Assembly: GCA_903832475.1 (NCBI GenBank)
Contig: CAILBQ010000276.1
Location: 1-15,946 of the forward strand
DNA length: 15,946 bases
DNA from: an uncultured Acidobacteriota bacterium
GTDB taxonomy: Bacteria > Acidobacteriota > Terriglobia > Terriglobales > Acidobacteriaceae
Direction: 5' to 3'
Program-made: the position numbers and the translations under genes
Part shown: positions 6,574 through 13,588 of the stretch, one piece after another
Layout of the letters: the number at the start of each line of letters is the position of its first letter
Numbering within the stretch: the stretch's first letter is position 1
The notes under the pieces: model-generated
Databases searched by the model: none
The model's input: only the letters and a program-made list of their open reading frames with translations
Told to the model about the DNA's origin: nothing

Positions 6574-9120
6574 TCAAAACCGTTGAGAATAAACGAGGCC
6601 GGCATAAATCGTGACGCCAATTGCAGACTGGATCGCCGATTCAAGACTGCGGTTCAGCAGATTCTTGGTGGCACTGTCGGGAACGAAAAGAATGTCTCGA
6701 TCGTGAACTGGCTGGTCTGGATCTTGACCGCGAATCATCCGACGGAGGTTCAACGTGGTGAGGGTACGGCCGCCAGGCTGGTCTCGGATAAGTATTGCTT
6801 TCGAGACGGCTGCATTTGGAGTAGCGCCCCAGGCGAGCGAGAGTGCCTGCACGATGGTTAAGCCCTGCACTGGATCGACGGCGAACCCTCCGGGGCGAAC
6901 CACGTCGCCGATCACGTAGACCAAACCGGCGCGACTCACCAGAACTGTGTCTCCCGGAGATAAGTCGGGATTGTGCTCGACTTTTGCGTCCAGGCCGCTG
7001 GGGTCCAGCACGACAGCGTGCGCGGTGTGCGGATCGTCGCGATGCACGACAGTGACGAGGCGTCCAGCGTTCTGAGACAAGCCTGAAGCGGCCGAGATGA
7101 GGTCCAGCAGACGGTGGTGTGCGGTGTAACCGTAGACACCAGGGCGCGCGACCTCACCCATGACACTCACATCCTGTCCGACAGCGGACGTGATCAGGAC
7201 TGCAACCTGCGGGTGGAGGAGAAGCCCTTGATCGAGCAGCGAATGTTCAATCAAACGAGCAGCCTGGGTTTCCGTCAGGTTGATTACCTTGATTGGACCG
7301 ATCATGGGCAACAGAAGCGTGCCATCTTCGGCGACACGAGTCGAAGTGCGGAACTCAGGCAGATGAAACTCACTCACCTGAACAAAATCTCCTGGAGCGA
7401 GGGGAAGGCTCAAAGGGATGGGTGCAGCACTGGAAGAGACATCGTCTGCCAGGCCCAGCGACGGTACGATGCCGTTCCATACTTGCGGGGATTGCTTTGC
7501 GCTTCCTGGGGAGGTTTGCTGTGTCGTATTCGAAGGAAGTCGGACGACACCGCTCGGCAGCCCTGACGTGTTGGGGGTTGGAGCCTGCGCATTCGACTGT
7601 AAGGCAGCTACGCAGAGAACAAGGATGACCGGGGTCGCGATAGCGGCAGCACGTTTTGTGGCAGCGACATACCGCTGCCATCGTTCCGTTGCCAGCACCC
7701 CAAAGATTGAAGCAAAGATCCCCACGAAGAGTGCGACGGCAAAGGTTAGCATCCAGTTGGGAGACACGGGTTTGAAGGGAACCCTGGCAGAATCCACGAC
7801 AGTGATGCTGGAGCCATGTATGCCAGCAGCGAAGGCGGCTTCATGCATGCGAGTTTCCATGCGGGAGGCAAGCGCGCGATCAGAGACTACCTGTTCGTGC
7901 AGCACGGAGTACTGAAGCAGAGCGTCATTCTGACGCAAGCCTTCGGTCATGCGCGCCTCCATCTGCCGATGCAGGAGCTGCTCGCGATCGGCGGCACTGC
8001 TCCAACTGCGGCGGAAGCCCTCGAGAAGATTGGCGTCCTCGGTAGCGATTTGCCGGGCAATATCGGCCATAGAGCGTTCCAGCTCCAAAACCCGCGGGTA
8101 ATTTGGCCCGTGTTCCAACTTAAGTTGCGCGAGTTCCAGTCCAAGCTCACTGGAGTGGCTGCGGAGTTGCATGACGAGGGATGCGCCACCTGGTCCCATT
8201 TCAGCCTGCAATTCCGGGTTGGCTGCCAGTACCTGCTCCGGGTTGCCCGCTTGGGCCTCGCGATAAAGCGCTTCCCGAAGAATGCGGTCGCCGCTGGCCG
8301 CTGCTAGCAATCGTCCCGTCTCCTCCACCTGCTGGATTGAGGGATCGTGAAGGGTATCGATTCGCTGGCCGTCCTGCGTACTCTGCTGCGAGGTGAGAAA
8401 TTTATGTTTCTCTTCAAATTCGGCGAGCTGCTTTTCTTTTGCTTCCGTTTGGGCGGTCAAATCGCGGAGCTGAGTCGAGAGCCAATTCGAATCAATCGAC
8501 GTAGATTCGCGGTGACCCTGTGATTCGAGACCGGTGAATTCCGCGAGCATTGCATTGACGACGCGAGCTGCCAGCACCGGATCGTTGCAGCGAAAATCGA
8601 TCTGGATGAGCAACGTTCGAGGGATGGTGCGAACTCTCAGGCTTTTGTCGAATTGCTCAAGGAGGTAAGTTTGAACTTCAGGGGTGGGATTGGCCGGGTC
8701 GAAGCCGGGAAATCGCCTGGAAAAATTGCGCATGAACCCAGGTGAATCGTAGAGATGGGTCGCGTTGATGACGCGCCAGTCGAGCCTATCGCTCTTGAAG
8801 ATGTCCACCATGGTTTCGAGTTGTAACGGGGTGCTCAGAATGGAAGCTGGAGCAAAGGCCTGACCCGACTCCAGAGTCAAAGACGAGCCAGGCTGAATGC
8901 GCAAAGCGATCCGTGCTGAAGCCTCGTAGCTGTTGGGGCTGATCAGGCAATAGCCCAGGCCCAGCAGTAGACAGCCGAACAAGATTCCAGCCAGTGATCG
9001 GCGCCGTTTACGGCAGAGATCGATGCATTCGCGCAAAGTATAGAACTCGCGCGCTCCGCGGTCAGACGGGCCAGAGAATTGGCTTCTTGGGACAGTTTCC
9101 GAAACGAACGAGTCCCTCAT
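6574..9120 (-). CDS. Fused polysaccharide co-polymerase (Wzz-like) and outer-membrane export protein (Wza-like)
   Basis: An 848-residue protein joining two normally separate exporters. Part 1 is a PCP/Wzz-like chain-length determinant: TM1 about 43-60, a large periplasmic domain with coiled-coil-rich stretches (about 212-245 and 320-430), the proline-rich VPFKPVSPN (447-455) and TM2 about 456-477. A short basic loop (ERWQRYVAATKR, 479-490) follows, then a third hydrophobic segment (491-508) ending in SNAQA (509-513), which resembles a signal peptide with a type I cleavage site. Part 2 is OPX/Wza-like: poly-export domain from LAPGDFVQVSEF (574-585), two SLBB-like units starting near VSVMGEVARPGVY (651-663) and VYVIGDVVRPGGF (734-746), and a C-terminal helix (about 820-845). 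There is no lipobox cysteine and no tyrosine-kinase domain. The ATG at 9120 has GAGGTG seven bases upstream; the longer open frame begins with a TTG. It heads the polymerase-flippase-deacetylase operon. Confidence 0.9.
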   Translation of the reverse strand: MRDSFVSETVPRSQFSGPSDRGAREFYTLRECIDLCRKRRRSLAGILFGCLLLGLGYCLISPNSYEASARIALRIQPGSSLTLESGQAFAPASILSTPLQLETMVDIFKSDRLDWRVINATHLYDSPGFMRNFSRRFPGFDPANPTPEVQTYLLEQFDKSLRVRTIPRTLLIQIDFRCNDPVLAARVVNAMLAEFTGLESQGHRESTSIDSNWLSTQLRDLTAQTEAKEKQLAEFEEKHKFLTSQQSTQDGQRIDTLHDPSIQQVEETGRLLAAASGDRILREALYREAQAGNPEQVLAANPELQAEMGPGGASLVMQLRSHSSELGLELAQLKLEHGPNYPRVLELERSMADIARQIATEDANLLEGFRRSWSSAADREQLLHRQMEARMTEGLRQNDALLQYSVLHEQVVSDRALASRMETRMHEAAFAAGIHGSSITVVDSARVPFKPVSPNWMLTFAVALFVGIFASIFGVLATERWQRYVAATKRAAAIATPVILVLCVAALQSNAQAPTPNTSGLPSGVVRLPSNTTQQTSPGSAKQSPQVWNGIVPSLGLADDVSSSAAPIPLSLPLAPGDFVQVSEFHLPEFRTSTRVAEDGTLLLPMIGPIKVINLTETQAARLIEHSLLDQGLLLHPQVAVLITSAVGQDVSVMGEVARPGVYGYTAHHRLLDLISAASGLSQNAGRLVTVVHRDDPHTAHAVVLDPSGLDAKVEHNPDLSPGDTVLVSRAGLVYVIGDVVRPGGFAVDPVQGLTIVQALSLAWGATPNAAVSKAILIRDQPGGRTLTTLNLRRMIRGQDPDQPVHDRDILFVPDSATKNLLNRSLESAIQSAIGVTIYAGLVYSQRF

Positions 9121-9127
9121 GGAACGA

Positions 9128-9133
9128 CACCTC
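9128..9133 (-). promoter_or_regulatory. Ribosome binding site for the PCP-OPX fusion gene
   Basis: On the minus strand GAGGTG lies 7 bases before the ATG at 9120. It decides this start over a TTG 39 bases further upstream, which has no comparable site. Confidence 0.65.
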
Positions 9134-9332
9134 AGCCTGCACACCTGCGAGTTGACCAAGCACGCAAGTGCGGATTCCGAAACTATGCCGAGGAAGTACC
9201 AGGCAATATCCGCGAGCGGAACAGTTAGAGAATTCTAAGTAAGGTTAGCTCACTGCCTGCGCGTACGGGTCAGTTTTGATGTTTACCAGGACAGCGCTTT
9301 CCCATAATGGAACCAGGGAGTGAGGCTGCGGC

Positions 9333-10283
9333 TTATCGCGAAATTGCTTGGAAGGATCGATACCAGTTCACCGTTTGCCTCAGACCCTGCTCGAAAGAGA
9401 CGGAAGGGTGGTATTGCAACAGTTCAGCGGCGAGCGAAACGTCGGCCAGCGAATGGCGGATGTCGCCAGCACGCTCTTCCGCGTAGTTTACCGGCCCTGT
9501 ATATCCGGTGATATCGCGGAGAATTGCGACGACCTCGTTGAGAGTAATGCGCACTCCGGTTGCGAGATTGATCACCTTGCCTGATACCTTGTCCGCTGGT
9601 GCGTGGGCGGCAAGCAAATTGCCCTGAACTGTGTTCTCGATGAAGGTGAAATCACGGCTGGTAGAACCGTCTCCGTAGATGGTGGGGGTTTGCCCGGCTA
9701 GCATCTTGCTGCAAAACAAGGCCAGGACACCGGAATACTGAGAGGTGGGATCCTGATAGGGCCCGAATACATTGAAGTAGCGTAGCGAAACGGTTTCCAT
9801 GCCGTAGACGCGGGCAAACGATCGCATATAGTACTCGCCTGTGAGCTTGGCAACGGCGTAGGGCGAGATTGGATTGGGAAGCATTTGTTCATGCTTGGGG
9901 AGGGTTGGGGTGTCTCCGTAGGCCGAGGAAGACGCGGCGTAGACAACACGGCGGACACCCGCTGCCCGTGCTGCTGCGAGCAGGTTTACGGTTGCATCGA
10001 CACAGGCAATGTTGCTGGCGATGGGATCGGCCACGGAGCGCGGCACCGAGGGCAGAGCTGCCTCATGGAAGACGATGTCGATGCCGGCGCAGGCTCGCTC
10101 GGCTACTGCCAGTTCGGCCAGGTCGCCTTGCTGGAATTCCATGGCTTCGAGGCCTAGGAGATTCTCACGCTTGCCGGTGGAGAAGTTGTCTACCCCTCGA
10201 ACCGATTCCCCTTTTGCCAGCAATGCTGCTGCAATCGATCTTCCGATGAATCCGGCTGCCCCGGTAACGAGATACTTTGCCAA
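9333..10283 (-). CDS. NAD-dependent nucleotide-sugar 4-epimerase (WbpP/TviC-like SDR)
   Basis: A 316-residue extended short-chain dehydrogenase/epimerase. The NAD-binding loop TGAAGFIG is at residues 7-14, D32 follows beta-2, and the active-site Ser cluster ASSSAYGDT (117-125) and Tyr142-x3-Lys146 (YAVAK) are present. LRYFNVFGP (167-175), SQYSGVLALF (181-190), IYGDGSTSRDF (202-212) and ALPSVPRSVADP (76-87) match the group that epimerises UDP-GlcNAc or UDP-GlcNAcA at C4. It is cytoplasmic and feeds donor sugar to the local glycosyltransferases. The start is a TTG at 10283 with AGGAG six bases upstream, giving the usual family length and putting the Rossmann strand at the N-terminus. The open frame continues 41 codons further, but that part is not family-like. 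With the divergent 6-dehydrogenase it could make UDP-GalNAcA (inference). Confidence 0.9.
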   Translation of the reverse strand: MAKYLVTGAAGFIGRSIAAALLAKGESVRGVDNFSTGKRENLLGLEAMEFQQGDLAELAVAERACAGIDIVFHEAALPSVPRSVADPIASNIACVDATVNLLAAARAAGVRRVVYAASSSAYGDTPTLPKHEQMLPNPISPYAVAKLTGEYYMRSFARVYGMETVSLRYFNVFGPYQDPTSQYSGVLALFCSKMLAGQTPTIYGDGSTSRDFTFIENTVQGNLLAAHAPADKVSGKVINLATGVRITLNEVVAILRDITGYTGPVNYAEERAGDIRHSLADVSLAAELLQYHPSVSFEQGLRQTVNWYRSFQAISR

Positions 10284-10289
10284 TTCTTG

Positions 10290-10294
10290 CTCCT
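10290..10294 (-). promoter_or_regulatory. Ribosome binding site for the epimerase, supports a TTG start
   Basis: AGGAG on the minus strand stands six bases before TTG 10283, directly in front of the AKYLVTGAAGFIG strand. It decides the start in favour of the unusual TTG over upstream in-frame codons. Confidence 0.7.
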
Positions 10295-10374
10295 GATGAG
10301 CCTGCGAAAAAGACTCATGTGGGCTCTTATTCAATGTATCGTCTCGGGAGGCCTGCTGTTCCGCATAGGGAATA

Positions 10375-11448
10375 TCAGGGAAGGATGAGTTCCTTTTTGG
10401 TCTCAAGTGTGGTGTTCACGAGGCGAAGTGTGATGGGCAGGCCGCCAATCTGAGGGGCCACTTCCCGCACGATGGATTCGAAACCGGCGGTTTTTTGAGG
10501 GTCTTCCCAGGTACCCTCGCCGACAACGAATGAAAGCACGGTTCCGCGAGCGTCTTTTGAAAACAGGACGGTTGCACCGGAATTGTCAAAGTACTCGTCC
10601 AGGGTCAAGGCTTTACCCAGAGCTTGTGCTTCGCTGTCGGAAGCGGTTCCGAAGTAAAAGACCTCGTCTTTTCCAATCGGCGTACGACCCACAACACCCT
10701 GCTTTTTCACTTCCTGGTTAGAATTCACCAAACGGACGCGCACTGGAAATCCGCCGATCGCCGGAGCGACTTCGCGCGCAACCTCTTCCGCGGAGAAGAG
10801 CATGTCCGGCTGGTCCCAGATTCCTTCCTGTTCAACAAGAGAAAGGGTAGCGCCATCGCGATCCCTGTCGAGGAAAACGCTGGCACCAAGGTCCTGAAAA
10901 TAGCCGCCCTTCTTCAAGGCTTCTCCGAGTTTGAGAGCGTCTTCCCGGGTCGCCGTGCCGGTGAAATAGATTTCATCCCGGGCGCCAATCAAGACGCGAT
11001 TGCGGATGCCGTAGTAGTACATGGGTGCGAAAACAAGCAGAATGAGAAGACAAAGCCAGGTGATGCCCACACTAAATGCTTTCCATCGCGAGCCACGCCT
11101 GGCACCAGCAGACACGCCGCTGGCCACCGCCTTTCCCTGAAGCTGCGCAGCAATGGTGCGCATGGAAAGGATCAAGATGAGGCTGAAAGGAATGGAAGCG
11201 TAGCGAGGCACCAGCGTTCCAAGCCACAGTGCAAGCACGGTGGCCGCGATCCCCACCAGAAGCGTCCAGGTCGCCTGTCCCCTATGGCCCAGCCGACGGT
11301 AGTTCAGCGCCATGAGCGAAGCGCCAGCAACTGGCGCGCCAGCCAAGGTGGCTATGGCTACTGCGTTCGCGTCATAGAGGGGCTTCAAAATCGTCGAAGG
11401 TATGGATGGGGCCGTTGACTGCGACGCTTCCGTTCGCATCGAGGGCAT
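10375..11448 (-). CDS. Membrane protein of unknown function with duplicated C-terminal domain
   Basis: I do not recognise a characterised family. The 357 residues begin with a Ser/Thr/Pro-rich tip. Hydrophobic segments follow at about 29-48, 60-80, 84-97 and 126-146, separated by a basic stretch (about 97-122, AGARRGSRWK). After the last helix come two copies of one domain of about 95 residues, roughly 153-250 and 257-352. Each copy runs [DE]E[IV]-x-[YF] near its start, then Y-F near the middle of a helix pair, then G-A-[ST]-V-[FL], and ends with REVAP-x-IGG-x-P and RLVN. With four helices the repeats would face the same side as the N-terminus; that side is not determined here. ATG 11448 has AGGAG 11 bases upstream. 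A TTG at 11469 is open too but lacks a better site. It lies between EPS sugar genes, so a role in the EPS system is possible but unproven. Confidence 0.75.
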   Translation of the reverse strand: MPSMRTEASQSTAPSIPSTILKPLYDANAVAIATLAGAPVAGASLMALNYRRLGHRGQATWTLLVGIAATVLALWLGTLVPRYASIPFSLILILSMRTIAAQLQGKAVASGVSAGARRGSRWKAFSVGITWLCLLILLVFAPMYYYGIRNRVLIGARDEIYFTGTATREDALKLGEALKKGGYFQDLGASVFLDRDRDGATLSLVEQEGIWDQPDMLFSAEEVAREVAPAIGGFPVRVRLVNSNQEVKKQGVVGRTPIGKDEVFYFGTASDSEAQALGKALTLDEYFDNSGATVLFSKDARGTVLSFVVGEGTWEDPQKTAGFESIVREVAPQIGGLPITLRLVNTTLETKKELILP

Positions 11449-11493
11449 GCTGCTTTCATCTCCTATCAACCTGGATCCTTCCCGAGCCGCGAA

Positions 11494-11528
11494 GTCTTTC
11501 GTAACTATTGATTGAGATGGCGAAAGAC
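11494..11528. repeat. 8-bp perfect inverted repeat in the divergent intergenic region
   Basis: GTCTTTCG at 11494-11501 and its exact reverse complement CGAAAGAC at 11521-11528 flank 19 bases. The dyad lies in the 193-bp gap between the divergent membrane-protein gene (start 11448) and the dehydrogenase (start 11642). It could be a regulator binding site or an RNA stem for the dehydrogenase leader. No run of T follows, so it is not a classical terminator. Confidence 0.45.
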
Positions 11529-11641
11529 GTCAACTTGGCCCGAGGATTCTCAATCTGGGAATCTGTGCGAATACGTGAAGTCTGCTTCTTCGGCTCAAAC
11601 CACCGGCCTGATCTCGACCGCGGATTTACAATCAATAGGTT

Positions 11642-13000
11642 ATGAGCGCACTTACCAGCACCGCCTTACCGACGTTGACCGACGAACTGAAACGCAAGAT
11701 GGAAAGCCGAGAAGCTCGCATTGGCATCGTTGGCATGGGCTATGTCGTACTGCCGCTGGCCCTGCTTTTCAGTAACGAGCGATTTCGCGTGACGGGCTTC
11801 GACATTGCGCCCGACAAGGTGGAAAAGCTGAATGCGGGCGGGTCGTACATTGTTCGAATTTTGCCGGAGTCGATTCGAGAGGCACAGAAAGCGGGGTTTC
11901 GCGCGACCGCGGATTATTCAGAAGTGGCAGCGATGGATGCCATCGTGATTTGCGTCCCGACGCCGCTCAACGAGTATCACGAGCCTGATCTCAGCTATGT
12001 GACAGGAACGGTAGAGTCCATTGCTCCATTTCTGCGAGAGGGCCAACTGGTCGTGCTGGAGAGCACGACGTATCCGGGCACAACGGAAGAGATCGTCGTT
12101 CCAGCACTGGAGCGAGGAAACAAAGCGGGGCTCAAGGTTTCACGGCAAAGAGAGGAAGCCGGAATCCATGTGGCTTTCTCGCCGGAACGCGAAGACCCAG
12201 GCAACGACACGGTGGCGCGCCATGATATTCCCAAGGTAGTGGGAGGATGCGGCCCGGTGGCGCTTGAAGTAGCTTCTGCCATGTATGGATCCATTTTCAG
12301 GCGGGTCATTCCGGTCAGTTCCCCCTCGGTGGCGGAAATGACAAAGTTGCTGGAAAACATTTATCGGTGCGTCAATATCGCGCTGGTGAACGAATTGAAG
12401 CAGCTTTGCATGCGCATGGGGATCGACATACACGAGGTGATCGACGCGGCGCGCACCAAGCCTTTTGGTTTTCAGCCGTTTTATCCAGGACCTGGGCTGG
12501 GCGGACACTGCATCCCGATCGATCCTTTTTATCTGTCATGGAAAGCCAAGCAATTCGATTTTCGAACCCGCTTTATCGAACTCGCCGGAGAAGTGAACAC
12601 GGCGATGCCTTACTTTGTCCTGGACCAAATTGCCGCAGGGCTGAATGAGCATTCCAAATCCATCAAAGGATCAAAGATCCTCGTGCTAGGTCTGGCCTAC
12701 AAGCGAGATATCGACGACCTTCGTGAGTCGCCTTCCCTGACCATACTGGAACTTTTGCGCGAGCGCGGTGCACAGGTCTCGTACAACGACCCTTACTTTC
12801 CGTCCGTGGGTCGGGGCAGGCATTACGACCTGAACATGACGAATACGCCTCTGGAGGACCTGGGCAATTTTGACGCAGTGGTGATTGTGACAGACCACAC
12901 AAGTTACGATTACGCGGCGATTGTCGACCAGTCGCAACTCATTATCGATACCCGGAATGCCACCAAGGGTATTCAGAATGCGAAAATTCTGCATTGCTGA
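11642..13000 (+). CDS. Nucleotide-sugar 6-dehydrogenase (WbpA/WbpO/TviB-like)
   Basis: A 452-residue UDP-sugar dehydrogenase that oxidises C6 of a UDP-hexose or UDP-HexNAc to the uronic acid with two NAD+. It has the N-terminal NAD domain (GIVGMGYVVLPLA, 28-40), VPTPLNEYHEPD (105-116), ESTTYPGTTEE (140-150), SPEREDPGN (180-188), the central-domain Lys-containing EMTKLLENIYR (232-242), the catalytic-Cys loop PGPGLGGHC with C290, and the C-terminal domain from ILVLGLAYKRDIDDLRESP (346-364). The KPFGFQPFYPGPG stretch resembles UDP-GlcNAc 6-dehydrogenases rather than plain UDP-glucose dehydrogenases. Oddly, the third glycine of the GxGxxG loop is Val36 (normally GYVGLP). The ATG has only a weak AGG upstream. 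It is divergent from the rest of the EPS genes, with the GNAT gene 54 bp downstream. With the nearby epimerase it suggests a HexNAc uronic acid in the polymer. Confidence 0.92.
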   Translation: MSALTSTALPTLTDELKRKMESREARIGIVGMGYVVLPLALLFSNERFRVTGFDIAPDKVEKLNAGGSYIVRILPESIREAQKAGFRATADYSEVAAMDAIVICVPTPLNEYHEPDLSYVTGTVESIAPFLREGQLVVLESTTYPGTTEEIVVPALERGNKAGLKVSRQREEAGIHVAFSPEREDPGNDTVARHDIPKVVGGCGPVALEVASAMYGSIFRRVIPVSSPSVAEMTKLLENIYRCVNIALVNELKQLCMRMGIDIHEVIDAARTKPFGFQPFYPGPGLGGHCIPIDPFYLSWKAKQFDFRTRFIELAGEVNTAMPYFVLDQIAAGLNEHSKSIKGSKILVLGLAYKRDIDDLRESPSLTILELLRERGAQVSYNDPYFPSVGRGRHYDLNMTNTPLEDLGNFDAVVIVTDHTSYDYAAIVDQSQLIIDTRNATKGIQNAKILHC

Positions 13001-13054
13001 TGCGTTGGGCATCGGCCAGGTGGATGCTGGTGCGTGACGCGATATAGTAGCCAG

Positions 13055-13519
13055 ATGCCTTCTCAGATCACGATTCGCAACGCCAGCCAAGCCGATTTCG
13101 ATGGGTGGCTTCCGCTCTGGCTAGCTTATAACGAGTTCTATGGCCGGTCCGGCGAGACCGCCCTGGCCGACAACGTTACCGCTTCTACCTGGGCGCGTTT
13201 CCATGACCCGGGAGAGCCCATGCAATGCATGATTGCAGAGTGCGAAAGGCGGCTGATCGGAATTGTGCACTTCATTTTCCATCGGACAACTATCTCTATC
13301 GCGCCAACCTGCTATTTGCAGGACCTTTACACCCTCACCAGTGAACGTGGCCGAGGAGTGGGTGGCAAGCTCATTGAAGCCGTCTACGAGCAAGCAAGAT
13401 TAGCAGGTAGCGCTCGAGTGTACTGGCTGACGCATGAATCCAACCTGATCGCCATGAAGCTCTACGATCAAGTAGCGGAACGCTCCGGCTTCGTTCAGTA
13501 CAGGAAAAGCCTGGATTAG
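13055..13519 (+). CDS. GNAT family N-acetyltransferase
   Basis: A 154-residue GCN5-related acetyltransferase using acetyl-CoA. The fold order is visible: ITIRNASQADFDGWLPLW (5-22) for beta-1/alpha-1, LIGIVHFIFH (67-76), the YLQDLYTL strand (87-94) leading into the acetyl-CoA pyrophosphate loop RGRGVGGKLI (98-107), then ARVYWLTHESNLIAMKLYDQV (120-140, a span named in part: VYWLTHESN and LYDQV) and SGFVQYRK at the end. The VYWLTHESN-LYDQV stretch resembles the Hpa2/Hpa3-like subgroup of small-molecule acetyltransferases; the substrate is not known. A GTG at 13034 is also in frame, but ATG 13055 puts the first strand at the usual place. It follows the dehydrogenase by 54 bp on the same strand and is convergent with the P-loop gene. 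An involvement in the polysaccharide is possible but not shown. Confidence 0.9.
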   Translation: MPSQITIRNASQADFDGWLPLWLAYNEFYGRSGETALADNVTASTWARFHDPGEPMQCMIAECERRLIGIVHFIFHRTTISIAPTCYLQDLYTLTSERGRGVGGKLIEAVYEQARLAGSARVYWLTHESNLIAMKLYDQVAERSGFVQYRKSLD

Positions 13520-13588
13520 AGGCTCTTCCCTTCCTCGACTCGCGGCTCTGAACTGCAGGCGGTTCTGAGACGAAGCGCCGCGGTGAAT

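Noticed and set aside
6115..6861. Plus-strand open frames antisense to the polymerase and fusion genes
   Set aside because: No family motifs, low-complexity composition, and fully covered by well-supported minus-strand genes.
9225..9238. Inverted repeat TTAGA-GAAT-TCTAA in the 212-bp gap upstream of the fusion gene
   Set aside because: Too short to support as an operator on its own. I also saw no convincing -35/-10 pair in this gap, though a promoter for the operon should be here or further upstream.
10284..10406. Upstream extension of the epimerase frame to 10406
   Set aside because: The added residues are polar and precede the Rossmann strand, and the extension would overlap the neighbouring gene. 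TTG 10283 has an ideal ribosome site.
12999..13013. Hairpin GATGC-GTTGG-GCATC at the end of the dehydrogenase gene
   Set aside because: A five-base stem without a T run, overlapping the stop codon; likely chance.
13520..13588. Possible bidirectional terminator between the GNAT and P-loop genes
   Set aside because: Partial complementarity around 13546-13585 is broken and asymmetric, with no T or A run.
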